From [Zimmermannella] bifida NBRC 103089 (GTDB lineage: Bacteria > Actinomycetota > Actinomycetes > Actinomycetales > Microbacteriaceae), in the NCBI RefSeq assembly GCF_001570925.1, contig NZ_BCSP01000007.1, positions 28,556-92,555 of the forward strand: DNA of 64,000 bases. The letters run 5' to 3'. The translations under genes and the position numbers were made by a program. Of this stretch, positions 50,084-59,078 are shown piece after piece. The notes below the pieces were generated by a model that was not told the origin of the DNA, made no database searches, and saw only the letters and a list, made by a program, of their open reading frames with translations. Positions within the stretch are counted from its first letter, which is position 1; the number at the start of each line of letters is the position of its first letter.

Positions 50084-53000
50084 ATGCCTGTCTTTACGCA
50101 TCTACACGTGGCCTCGGCACACTCAATGCATCACGGCACTGCCGCTCCCGAAGCATTGGTGGCCAGGGTTGCCGAGTGGGGTGGCGAGGCGGCCGCGATT
50201 ACTGACCGCGATGGCCTGTATGGTGCGGTGCGCCACATTCGCGCATGTCTGACGCACGGTCTGGCGCCAATTGTCGGTGCCGATATTGCGCTGGCACCGG
50301 CAGTTGCCGCTTCTGGCGCGCAACCCGGCGACGTCGCGAGCGAGTTACGTATCGCGGGTTCGGCATCCGGTTTCGTAGCCCAGCCCGGCCTCGACCGGGT
50401 CACCGTTCTCGCTCACGGCAACCTTGACGGTGCGGGTTGGGAGAGCCTGTGTCGGCTCGTTTCAGCAGCACATGTGCCCCCACGTGCAGCATCACCAACC
50501 CAAAAACGAGCACACCGGGCACAGCTTGCTGCGAGCCGGTTCGCACCGTTTCTGTGCGCGGATGCGTCGGGGCACGAAACCCGTACGGTGGATGCGCTCG
50601 GTACCGTATTGCTCGGCCCGTGGTCAGATGTGGGGCGCGCGCTGCTGCGAGGGAACGCTGAGTTGGCGCAAGCACGCCTGCAGCGCTGGCAACGCTGGGT
50701 ACCCGGTGGTGTCGCGATCGAAGTGGTGTGTCATCTCACCGAGCCGGGAGCTGCAGCGTCGCTGCGGCATGCGGCTCGATTGCTTGAGCTTGCACACCGA
50801 GCGAATGTTCCGGCGGTGCTGACCAACCAGGTGCGTTATCTCGACCACGACGATGCCTTGACCGGTGACGTGCTCGATGCGGCTGAAGCCCTCCAGCCGT
50901 TGGCGCAATCGCCGTTACAGGCAAATGCGCAGGCCTGGCTTAAACCGCCCGAGCGGATGCACGCACTCGCTGACCTTGTGGTTTCGCGAACTGATCTTGG
51001 TGCGCACGCGCGGGCGCGGCTCATTGCCGAAACGAGCATCCTTGCCGAACGGTGCAGGCTCGATCCGGCAACGGACGTCCACTGGCGCCAACCAAAGGTG
51101 CCCGAGCCCGAAGTGCTCCAATTGCAGGATGCACCGGATTCGGTGTTGCGGCAGCGCTGCGAGCTGGCGCTGCGGGAACGGTTTGCGACAACGACCGGTA
51201 GCGCACTGCGCGCGATCGAAGATCGCCTTAACCACGAGCTCACCACGATTTCGGGGTTTGGGTTTGCCACATATTTTCTGGCCGTTGCCGATGTGGCTTC
51301 ACTGATCCGAGATCTTGGTATCCGCAACCAGGCCCGAGGATCCGGCGCGTCCAGCCTGGTGAACTATCTCTTGCGGGTGTCCAACGTCAATCCGATTGAA
51401 CACGACCTCGTGTTCGAGCGTTTTCTTGGGCGCAAACGCTCGACCCTGCCCGACATCGATATTGACGTGGAATCGGCTCGTAGGCACGAGGTATACCGCG
51501 CTATTTTCCAGCGTTACGGTTCCGAACGCGTCACCCTGCTCTCAACGCACTCCACCTATCGGGCTCGTGGCGCTGCCCGAGATGCTGGGCTCGCGCTGGG
51601 ACTACCCGAACAGCGAATCGACGAGATCGCAAAGTCGCTGTGGCGGCTAAATGCCGGCCAATTGCGGCAAGTGCTGCACGAACAGCCTGAGCTCGTGGCG
51701 CTTGCAGAACAGTCCCGCCAAGACCGCGACCTCAACTTGTTGATCGACCTGGCCGAGCGACTCGACCGACTCCCCCGTCACCTCTCCATGCATCCATGCG
51801 GTGTCTTGCTCGGGAACGCCTCGCTCTTGTCGACCACGCCGGTACAACCCAGCGGTATTGACCTGCCGATGAGCCAGTTCGATAAGGACGATATCGATGA
51901 CATGGGGCTGCTCAAACTCGATGTGCTCGGTGTCCGGATGCAATCGTCGTTGGCCTATGCCGTCAACGAAGTGCAGCGGTTACACGGTTCCGCTGCCGCA
52001 ATTCGAGGCGGGTTGTTGCCCGATGTCACCTATGTCGCACCAAATGGCCGCATCGTGCTCGATGAAATCCCGACCGATGACGAACCCACGTTCGAGCAAA
52101 TCCGTTCCACCCACACGCTCGGGATGTTCCAGATCGAGTCGCCCGGGCAGCGTGAGCTCATTGGCAAAATGCAGCCCGATGTTTACAACGACCTCATTGC
52201 CGATATCTCGCTGTTTCGCCCCGGCCCGATGAAAGGCAACATGGTGGCGCCGTTTCTTGACGTCAAGCACGGCTATGCCAGCCCGAAGTGGCTGCATCCG
52301 TCGTTTCGCCCGTTCCTTCGCGAGACCTACGGTGTGGTTGTCTATCACGAACAAGTACTGCGCATTCTGCATCACTGCATGGGAATCTCACTGGCCGATG
52401 CCGATGAACTGCGCCGCAGCATGGAAAAGCAGACCGACGGGATCGAGCAGCTTTTCCGGGAACGAACCCGCGCCAATCGGGATGCGAACGGCAAGCGAAC
52501 ATTTACCGATGCCCAAATCGACGAGATCTGGAATGTGCTGCGCGGATTCGGTTCGTTCGGGTTTTGCAAGGCGCACGCGGCGGCGTTTGCACTACCCACG
52601 TGGCAGAGCGCGTGGCTCAAAACGCACTACCCCGCAGAGTTCGTTGCTGGGCTACTCACCCACGACCCGGGGATGTATCCGAAGCGACTCTTACTTGGCG
52701 ATGCCCGCCGCATGGGTATCCCGATCCTCCCCGTGCATGTCAACCACTCGACACGGGCATTCGTGGTTGAACGAGTGCGCGAAACGCCACCGGGGTCGCC
52801 GACCCGTCCGGGCGATCTCGGGGTTCGGCTCGCGCTCACCGATATCCGCGGCATTACCGAAGCCGAAATCCAGCGCATCCTGAGCGAACGACCATTCGTG
52901 TCCCTCGGCGATTTCCTGACCCGTGCTCGGCCGTCCCGCACTCTTGCCGAACGACTCGCCCTCATCGGCGCACTCGATGGGCTCGAGCCCGGTGCACCTA

Positions 53001-53593
53001 CGCGTGGCGATCTTGTTGCCGCGATTCGTGCTCGCCCGCGCACACGCTCGCGTGCGGTTCATCCAACTGCCCTCGAGCTTCCGTTGGACTTTCGTGAAGC
53101 GCACGCACCGGTACTCCCCAGCGGTGTTCCCGAAATGGATGCGCGCGAACGCGTCCATGCCGAACTCGACATTCTGGCGCTCGACCTCTCCGAACACGTC
53201 GTTGATGGCTATCGCCCGCTGCTGGATGCGATTGGGGTTACTCCCGCAGGTAGGCTCGCTTCGCTGCGCGCCGGCACCGAAGTCACCGTTGCGGGTGTCC
53301 GAGTCGCAACTCAAACCCCACCAATGCGTAGTGGAAAACGTGTCGTATTCATCTCGGTCGATGACGGCACCGGCTGTGCCGATGCCACCTTCTTTGATGA
53401 TGCGCAGGAGCTCAGCGGCAGCGTTCTATTCGGTACTCCACTGCTGCTGATTCGCGGCAAAGTGCGCCGTACCGGAGAACGCGGGGTATCCATCCAAGCC
53501 GAATTCGCGCGCGATTTAAAGCTCGCCTGGCAGGAATACGTATTGATTCAGAATGCCGCCGCAACTGCATCACCGATCGAGGTGGGTGTCTAG
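50084..53593 (+). CDS. dnaE2: error-prone DNA polymerase DnaE2
   Basis: A C-family polymerase for damage-induced mutagenesis. 1169 residues, slightly longer than typical DnaE2 (about 1080). The N-terminal PHP domain starts FTHLHVASAHSMHHGTAAPE. The catalytic aspartates lie in KRSTLPDIDIDVESARRHEV (about residues 450-469). GLLKLDVLGVRMQSSLAYAV and YHEQVLRILHHCMGISLADA are typical of DnaE2. The C-terminal OB domain (TEVTVAGVRVATQTPPMRSG) is present. imuA' and imuB, the usual partners, are not adjacent. The gene ends four bases inside the convergent hydrolase gene. Confidence 0.95.
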   Translation: MPVFTHLHVASAHSMHHGTAAPEALVARVAEWGGEAAAITDRDGLYGAVRHIRACLTHGLAPIVGADIALAPAVAASGAQPGDVASELRIAGSASGFVAQPGLDRVTVLAHGNLDGAGWESLCRLVSAAHVPPRAASPTQKRAHRAQLAASRFAPFLCADASGHETRTVDALGTVLLGPWSDVGRALLRGNAELAQARLQRWQRWVPGGVAIEVVCHLTEPGAAASLRHAARLLELAHRANVPAVLTNQVRYLDHDDALTGDVLDAAEALQPLAQSPLQANAQAWLKPPERMHALADLVVSRTDLGAHARARLIAETSILAERCRLDPATDVHWRQPKVPEPEVLQLQDAPDSVLRQRCELALRERFATTTGSALRAIEDRLNHELTTISGFGFATYFLAVADVASLIRDLGIRNQARGSGASSLVNYLLRVSNVNPIEHDLVFERFLGRKRSTLPDIDIDVESARRHEVYRAIFQRYGSERVTLLSTHSTYRARGAARDAGLALGLPEQRIDEIAKSLWRLNAGQLRQVLHEQPELVALAEQSRQDRDLNLLIDLAERLDRLPRHLSMHPCGVLLGNASLLSTTPVQPSGIDLPMSQFDKDDIDDMGLLKLDVLGVRMQSSLAYAVNEVQRLHGSAAAIRGGLLPDVTYVAPNGRIVLDEIPTDDEPTFEQIRSTHTLGMFQIESPGQRELIGKMQPDVYNDLIADISLFRPGPMKGNMVAPFLDVKHGYASPKWLHPSFRPFLRETYGVVVYHEQVLRILHHCMGISLADADELRRSMEKQTDGIEQLFRERTRANRDANGKRTFTDAQIDEIWNVLRGFGSFGFCKAHAAAFALPTWQSAWLKTHYPAEFVAGLLTHDPGMYPKRLLLGDARRMGIPILPVHVNHSTRAFVVERVRETPPGSPTRPGDLGVRLALTDIRGITEAEIQRILSERPFVSLGDFLTRARPSRTLAERLALIGALDGLEPGAPTRGDLVAAIRARPRTRSRAVHPTALELPLDFREAHAPVLPSGVPEMDARERVHAELDILALDLSEHVVDGYRPLLDAIGVTPAGRLASLRAGTEVTVAGVRVATQTPPMRSGKRVVFISVDDGTGCADATFFDDAQELSGSVLFGTPLLLIRGKVRRTGERGVSIQAEFARDLKLAWQEYVLIQNAAATASPIEVGV

Positions 53594-54600
53594 TGTTCGA
53601 ACGTGCCTTCATCCACTGCGCATGCGGCCAGCCTGCGCAGTTCACGCGCCACCAATTCATGTACGCGCGGGTCGCCCAACAACCGGTTGTGCCCGAGTGC
53701 ACGAACCGTACGGTTCTTCCCCTGCACCAACGTTCCCGGCACACCCACAATCGGGTCGTACAGCGGAATGATCGACACCATGCGCTGATCCACACTGTCG
53801 TGCTCGGTCAATGCCAATTGCGTCGGAGTTCCGGGGCGAAGCCCAATGATTTCGCGCGTGATGTTCCACGACGAACCGAACACGTACTTCGCGGTAACCG
53901 CGCCCCGAAACGGCGCCGAAATTGCCACCGCGCCCAGCGTCCGCTCACTATCCGCGTCACGCAAGAGCACCTGCTTGGCGATCAATCCACCCTTCGAGTG
54001 GCCGACGAGCAACACTCGCCCGTACTCGGGATGCGCGCGAAGATACAGGTCAACCAATTCGGCAAGTTCGGCCACCGAACGGTAGTTCCATCCGAGCTGC
54101 GGCAGCACCACCGTACGAAAACCGCGCTCGGTCAACGCGTCGAGCATCGGCCGCATGAAGCCCCATGGCGTTGCCAACCCGGCAAGCACCACCACGACCG
54201 GCAGCGCAGCTTCGGCGGTCGATTCGCCCTCGGGATGCGGTCGGTGCGCACGCAAATCGGCGCCTTCACGCCAGGGAGCCGCGCTTTCGGCGTACCGAGT
54301 TGGCAGCTTGGCCGGGCCGAGCGCGCCCAGCAACCGGAACATCGGAATCAGTCCGGGCGTCTTGCGCAGCATTGCGTTCGCGGCATCCACCTGCCGAATC
54401 GTCCAGAATCCGGCATCCGCAATCATCCCGCGAGCGCGAGTGAATCGCCACCACAGTGTGCGACGTTTCGGCAGCTGTTTTCGCAGCACCTGCAACTGGT
54501 CCGGCGAGAGTTTGGTTGGCCGAGGGAACGAAAGCGATCGTTGGCGCAGCCGCCGTTCAATCCACACGCGACGGCGACGGGTGAGTTCGTTCTCGTCCAT
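53590..54600 (-). CDS. alpha/beta-hydrolase, lipase-like
   Basis: 336 residues. A basic N-terminus (LTRRRRVWIERRLRQR) is followed by an alpha/beta-hydrolase fold from about residue 130. The nucleophile elbow is VGHSKGGLIAK (Ser in GHSKG near residue 203), the oxyanion region is VVVLAGLATPWGF, and the late His lies in ALGHNRLLGDPRVHELVARE. The GHSxG elbow is typical of lipases and esterases. No signal peptide is seen, so it is probably cytoplasmic or membrane-associated through the basic N-terminus. It overlaps the dnaE2 stop on the opposite strand. Substrate unknown. The 54601-54831 space upstream shows nothing recognisable. Confidence 0.85.
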   Translation of the reverse strand: MDENELTRRRRVWIERRLRQRSLSFPRPTKLSPDQLQVLRKQLPKRRTLWWRFTRARGMIADAGFWTIRQVDAANAMLRKTPGLIPMFRLLGALGPAKLPTRYAESAAPWREGADLRAHRPHPEGESTAEAALPVVVVLAGLATPWGFMRPMLDALTERGFRTVVLPQLGWNYRSVAELAELVDLYLRAHPEYGRVLLVGHSKGGLIAKQVLLRDADSERTLGAVAISAPFRGAVTAKYVFGSSWNITREIIGLRPGTPTQLALTEHDSVDQRMVSIIPLYDPIVGVPGTLVQGKNRTVRALGHNRLLGDPRVHELVARELRRLAACAVDEGTFEH

Positions 54601-54831
54601 CGCTACGCGCCACCTAATTCCGTCATCACCATTGGGATTCCTGCAATGCTGCGTCGGCTACCAGTACCCACATGCCATCGACACAAGCTGCGCTTGGCCG
54701 ATACCGACCTCTCCAGCGCCGATGCCAGTGCATCCGGTCACCGTTGCCGTACTTCGACGGTACGCCCTCAGGCTGCATGCTTGATTACCGAGGCGTGCAT
54801 CCGGCAACAAGCAACGCCCATGGCAATCAAC

Positions 54832-55338
54832 TTAGGCCGTTGCCACCGCTTCGAGCTCGAGCAGCGCACGCTTCAATGCTTCACCGCCGCCATACAGACC
54901 GATCTCGCCACCGGCGCGGATCACTCGATGGCACGGTGCGAACAGTGGCAGCGGATTCTTACCGCATGCGGTACCGACCGCCCGTGCTGCACCCGGTCGC
55001 TGCAACCGTGCCGCCAGGTTGCCATAGCTTTCGGTTTCGCCGTACGGAATCTGGCGGAGCGCGCGCTGTACTTCGCCGGCAAAGCCGACGGATGCGTGCT
55101 TCCAATCCAATGGCACCGAGAATTCACGACGCCTACCCGAGAGGAATTCCTCAAGCTCGGTCACGGCACGGGTAAGCAGCGCGTCTTGCGCGACGCTCAA
55201 ATTGCCCTGCGCGAACGATGCATCACGCGCATCCGCCGCCAACGCGCTCGGCAGCCAGCAGCGGGAAATCCCCAACTCGCTTGCCACCACGCCAATTCGT
55301 CCGAATCGGCTTGGCAGTACGCGCAGGGCATCCGACAT
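54832..55338 (-). CDS. ogt: methylated-DNA--protein-cysteine methyltransferase
   Basis: A suicide repair enzyme that removes alkyl groups from O6-guanine (and O4-thymine). 168 residues. The C-terminal domain has QRALRQIPYGETESYGNLAA (HTH) and AVGTACGKNPLPLFAPCHRV with the acceptor Cys at 136 in PCHRV. RAGGEIGLYGGGEALKRALL ends the domain. The N-terminal domain is short, as in Ogt rather than Ada. Its ATG overlaps the carbonic anhydrase stop in TAATG, so the two are translationally coupled. Confidence 0.95.
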   Translation of the reverse strand: MSDALRVLPSRFGRIGVVASELGISRCWLPSALAADARDASFAQGNLSVAQDALLTRAVTELEEFLSGRRREFSVPLDWKHASVGFAGEVQRALRQIPYGETESYGNLAARLQRPGAARAVGTACGKNPLPLFAPCHRVIRAGGEIGLYGGGEALKRALLELEAVATA

Positions 55339-55826
55339 TACGCAGTTACCTCACGCAGGCGTCCGGTGTCGACATCGGCAACAAATCCGCGCACGTTCTT
55401 GTGCTCAATGAATGGCGATTGCATGATCCGGCGAATCGACTCGCGCACGCTCAGATCGACATCCTTGAAGGCTTCAGCCTTCCAGTGGGCACGAGCACCG
55501 GTTTCGCTCATGAGCAGGTCGTCGAATTCGTCTTCGGTGAAGGTCGACAGACCGCAGTCCGTGTGGTGGATGAGGATGATCTCGCGGGTGCCGAGCTTGC
55601 GCTGCGAGATGGTCAGTGAGCGGATCATGTCGTCGGTGATCACGCCACCTGCGTTACGAATGATGTGCGCCTCACCCAGGTCGATACCTGTGAGCGGGAA
55701 GATCTGCAGTCGCGAGTCCATGCACGCAACGATCGCTACCTGCCGGCTCGGCAGCAGCGGCTTTGGTCCCGGGTACGACTCCACGTACTCCGCGTTGCTT
55801 GCAACCATCTCGTCGGCAAATGCCAT
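55338..55826 (-). CDS. beta-class carbonic anhydrase
   Basis: Interconverts CO2 and bicarbonate with a zinc ion. 162 residues. The zinc ligands are C35 in VACMDSRL, H88 and C91 in LIHHTDCGL; the catalytic Asp37-Arg39 dyad is present. HIIRNAGGVITDDMIRSL is the conserved active-site segment. It belongs to the short clade common in actinobacteria and firmicutes. I chose ATG 55826 (GGAGAAGTGGGG upstream) over the longer frame to 55898. Coupling to ogt by TAATG is unusual for this enzyme and probably reflects only shared expression. Confidence 0.95.
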   Translation of the reverse strand: MAFADEMVASNAEYVESYPGPKPLLPSRQVAIVACMDSRLQIFPLTGIDLGEAHIIRNAGGVITDDMIRSLTISQRKLGTREIILIHHTDCGLSTFTEDEFDDLLMSETGARAHWKAEAFKDVDLSVRESIRRIMQSPFIEHKNVRGFVADVDTGRLREVTA

Positions 55827-56088
55827 GGTGTTTTCCCCACTTCTCCGGCAACGGTCACACTCACGAGGCGTCGGTTTGCCATGTGAGCGGTCGAGCACAA
55901 ACAGTGCCGCAGAAACCGTGACGCAGCGTCTGCGTCAACCGACAAGTTTACGCCCGCCCGGCCATCCATCTCTCGTGGCTGCGCACAAATGCACGGCCAA
56001 CATCCCGTGCACAACGACTACCGAAATGACGACCGCACGCGCTCGAAATTCCGCTCAAGCAAACCCGTTGACCCCATAAATTCCCTGA

Positions 56089-56107
56089 TCAGGCAAGCCT
56101 TACCTAG
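56089..56107 (+). promoter_or_regulatory. DtxR/IdeR-type iron-box candidate
   Basis: TCAGGCAAGCCTTACCTAG fits the 19-bp consensus TTAGGTTAGCCTAACCTAA at 14 positions, and at 16 if A/T at positions 7 and 13 is allowed. On the other strand it reads TAGGTAAGGCTTGCCTGA. It ends 47 bp before the P-type ATPase start. No other gene lies in the 55827-56154 gap. Confidence 0.65.
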
Positions 56108-56154
56108 CTGGAAACCGCCCCGCAAATCCGGGATCATTAAGTACGAAGGAAGTG

Positions 56155-58101
56155 ATGCAAGTGCCGAACCTCAGTACGTTCGCCCGCCGCTATCCGATTG
56201 TGCTGTGCACGCTCATATTGCTCCCGATCGTGATTGCCCTGGCGCTCGGCGGCCTCGGAAACGTTGCCCAGCCCGTCGCAACGGGCTATGTCGCCATCAT
56301 CATTGTGATCACCGTCATCGACATGGTGCGCGACATCCTGCGCGGCAACTTCGGTCTCGACATCTTGGCCGTGGTTGCGATGAGCGCTGCCATTGCTGTG
56401 GGCGAGTACATTGCCGCCATGATCGTGGTGCTCATGCTCTCGGGTGGCGAAGCGCTCGAAGACTACGCCGCATCCCGCGCCACCAAAGACCTCGATGCGC
56501 TACTTAAGCGTGCCCCGCAACGCGCGCACCGACTCGGTACACAAACCGACGACACCGCCCTGACTTCCACGACGGACGAACTCCCCGCAAGCACAGATGT
56601 CCCCGTCGATGAGGTGACACCAGGCGACATCCTGCTCGTCAAGCCCGCCGAAGTCATTCCGGTCGACGGTGAGCTCCTCACCGCCAACGCGGAAATCGAT
56701 GAGTCGCAACTCACCGGCGAAAGCCTGCCGGCTGCTTATGTCGCCGGTGACCATATTCGCTCCGGTGCCGTCAACGGACACACGGCCATCCGCATCCGCG
56801 CTACCGCGAGCGCCAAGGACTCGCAGTACCAACAGATCATCGCGCTCGTTTCTGAGGCCGAGCAGGCCAAGGCCCCAACCGTTCGTGTTGCCGACCGGTT
56901 TGCGATTCCGTTCACGCTCGTCTCGCTCGCGGTTGCCGGGCTTTCCTGGTGGCTGTCCGGCGAAGCAACCCGCTTCGCTGAAGTACTTGTCTTGGCAACG
57001 CCCTGTCCCCTGCTGATCGCGGCACCGGTCGCGTTCATGGGTGGCATGAGCCGCGCCTCCCGCGAAGGTGTCGTCGTCAAGGGTGGCGCAACGCTCGAGC
57101 AACTCGCCAAAGCCAAGACCGTAGCGTTCGACAAGACCGGTACGCTCACGCACGGCGAGCCCGAACTCACCGCCATACAGCTGCACGAATCGTTCGCTGC
57201 AGGCAATACGGACGTTCAACAAGCTGCCACGCTCGATGACCAAGCGCTCGAGCTGCTGCGGCTAACGGCCTCTGCTGAGCAGTACTCCACGCACGTGTTG
57301 GCAGCTGGCATCATCGATGCCGCGCAATCTCGTGGACTCGCGCTGGCGACCACCGACACTGCCGAAGAAATCGCCACCAACGGCGTCGATGCCTGCATCG
57401 ACGGCCGCCACGTGCGCGTCGGCAAGCTCGCGTTCATCCGCGAACTCGATGCGAACGCGCCCGAATCCGAACTGACCGCGGGCGAGACTGCCGTGTATGT
57501 CGCCATCGACGGCGTCTACGCCGGTGTGCTGCGCATTGCTGACCGGCTCCGCGGCAACGCCGCCGACACCGTCACGCATCTTCGCGGCAATGGTATCGAA
57601 CACGTTGTGATCCTGACGGGTGACAATCAGCACACCGCCGATGCGTTAGCTGCCCAAGCGGGCATTGCCGAGGTGCACGGCAACCTGCTCCCGCAAGACA
57701 AGGTTCGTCTCGTTGCCGAACAGGGCGCTCGCCCCGTCATCATGGTTGGTGATGGTGTCAACGACGCGCCAGTCCTTGCCGCGGCCGATGTCGGCATTGC
57801 GATGGGCGCACGCGGCGCAACCGCGGCCAGTGAGTCGGCGGATGCAGTGATTGTTCGAGACGATATTTCGATGGTGGCACGGGCTGTGTCGATCGGCCGA
57901 CACACGTACCAAGTTGCCATCACCGCAATTTGGATCGGTATTGCACTGTCGCTGGGGCTCATGACCATTGCCGCGTTCGGCTACATCCCGGCGATCTGGG
58001 GTGCGCTCTCGCAAGAGCTCGTCGATCTCGCTGCAATCCTCTACGCGCTCCGCGCGCTAACCTCAGGCAACCAGCACCAAATCGCACCAAGCGCGGACTG
58101 A
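56155..58101 (+). CDS. P1B-type heavy-metal-translocating ATPase
   Basis: About 648 residues. No N-terminal metal-binding domain is present; the protein starts with membrane helices (IVLCTLILLPIVIALALGGL). The actuator is VDGELLTANAEIDESQLTGE. The membrane metal site is ATPCPLLIAAP (CPC near 283), the phosphorylation site is VAFDKTGTLTHGE (Asp about 326), and the hinge is MVGDGVNDAPVL. The last helix has LSQELVDLAAILYALRAL. The usual SEHP motif reads STHVLA, so the Pro is missing. ATG 56155 is chosen since AAGGA lies four bases upstream; GTG 56161 is an alternative. The iron-box-like site upstream suggests Fe or Mn rather than Cu, by inference. Confidence 0.88.
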   Translation: MQVPNLSTFARRYPIVLCTLILLPIVIALALGGLGNVAQPVATGYVAIIIVITVIDMVRDILRGNFGLDILAVVAMSAAIAVGEYIAAMIVVLMLSGGEALEDYAASRATKDLDALLKRAPQRAHRLGTQTDDTALTSTTDELPASTDVPVDEVTPGDILLVKPAEVIPVDGELLTANAEIDESQLTGESLPAAYVAGDHIRSGAVNGHTAIRIRATASAKDSQYQQIIALVSEAEQAKAPTVRVADRFAIPFTLVSLAVAGLSWWLSGEATRFAEVLVLATPCPLLIAAPVAFMGGMSRASREGVVVKGGATLEQLAKAKTVAFDKTGTLTHGEPELTAIQLHESFAAGNTDVQQAATLDDQALELLRLTASAEQYSTHVLAAGIIDAAQSRGLALATTDTAEEIATNGVDACIDGRHVRVGKLAFIRELDANAPESELTAGETAVYVAIDGVYAGVLRIADRLRGNAADTVTHLRGNGIEHVVILTGDNQHTADALAAQAGIAEVHGNLLPQDKVRLVAEQGARPVIMVGDGVNDAPVLAAADVGIAMGARGATAASESADAVIVRDDISMVARAVSIGRHTYQVAITAIWIGIALSLGLMTIAAFGYIPAIWGALSQELVDLAAILYALRALTSGNQHQIAPSAD

Positions 58102-58135
58102 TCGACTACGTATCCACACAGCGATCCGGGTGACC

Positions 58136-58176
58136 CAAGCGGTGCCAAGCCACGAATTCGGGTGCGGCACCGCTTG
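58136..58176. terminator. bidirectional terminator hairpin between the metal ATPase and the response regulator
   Basis: CAAGCGGTGCC and GGCACCGCTTG form a perfect 11-bp stem with a 19-base loop between the two convergent stops. No long T-run on either strand. Confidence 0.75.
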
Positions 58177-58177
58177 C

Positions 58178-58960
58178 TTATGCCGAGGCGTAGCCGTGCT
58201 GGTACGCCCAGATCACCACGTGTACGCGGTCGGGCAGGTCGAGCTTCTCCAAGATTCGACCGACGTGTGACTTCACCGTCACCTGAGCCAAGAACAGCTT
58301 CGCGGCAATTTCTCCGTTGGATGCACCCTGCACCAGCAGTTCAAACACGTCGCGTTCGCGTGCCGTCAACTGCTCGAACTGTGCCTCGGCTTCGGGTGCG
58401 CGACCAGACGCCTTCGCAGCGTTCGCAGCTGCCTGAGCACCCGCATCCGCTGTGCCCGGTGCCACAACGCCGGCCGCCTGCTGCGGATGCTGCGACAACA
58501 TGCGTTGGATCAGTGACTTCGTCATTGATGGGTCGATAATCCCGTTGCCGGCGTGAACCGTGCGGATCGCCCGCACGAGCTCTTCGCCGGGTGCGTCCTT
58601 CAGTAAGAAACCTGACGCGCCGGCAGAGAGCATCCGCACGGCAAAGTCCTCTGAGTCATAGGTGGTCAGCGCAATGACTCGAATGTCGGTGGATTCACCT
58701 TCGTGGCGCAGCAGCTGCGCCGTTGCCGAAATACCGTCGAGTTCCGGCATGCGGATGTCCATCAGCACCACATCGGGACGCAGGCGGAACGCCGCCTCGA
58801 TACCGGCTCGGCCGTTCTCGGCGGTGCCGACGACTTCGATGTCATCGGCAGATCCTGCGATCAACGCCAGCCCATCACGAACGAGCGACTGGTCGTCGAC
58901 GATCAGCACCCGGATCGGATCCGCAGCATTCGTGTCGGTGTCGCCCAACTGTGCAGTCAT
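58178..58960 (-). CDS. LuxR/NarL-family response regulator
   Basis: 260 residues. The receiver domain (about 16-135) has the acidic pair in VLIVDDQSLVRDG, the phospho-acceptor Asp68 in DVVLMDIRMPELDG, the switch Thr in VIALTTYDSED and the Lys in GFLLKDAP. The C-terminal HTH (about 195-255) is LTARERDVFELLVQGASNGE with VTVKSHVGRILEKL. Between them is an unusually long Ala/Gln-rich linker of about 45 residues (AGAQAAANAAKASG). It lies 118 bp downstream of the histidine kinase on the same strand, and the two form a two-component system facing an ABC transporter. Confidence 0.93.
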   Translation of the reverse strand: MTAQLGDTDTNAADPIRVLIVDDQSLVRDGLALIAGSADDIEVVGTAENGRAGIEAAFRLRPDVVLMDIRMPELDGISATAQLLRHEGESTDIRVIALTTYDSEDFAVRMLSAGASGFLLKDAPGEELVRAIRTVHAGNGIIDPSMTKSLIQRMLSQHPQQAAGVVAPGTADAGAQAAANAAKASGRAPEAEAQFEQLTARERDVFELLVQGASNGEIAAKLFLAQVTVKSHVGRILEKLDLPDRVHVVIWAYQHGYASA

Positions 58961-59078
58961 TGGTTCTCCTACGTTGCAATTTCTGTCGAGGTAACGGTCA
59001 ATGGTCGATTCATGCTTGTTTCCACCTAGTTACGGACGCCGTAAGACTAAGTGCACAACCTTTGCGATATTCACGGCA

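Noticed and set aside
53593..56079. 828-codon plus-strand open frame from dnaE2 to the P-type ATPase
   Set aside because: Lies opposite three clear genes (hydrolase, ogt, carbonic anhydrase) and has no motif of its own.
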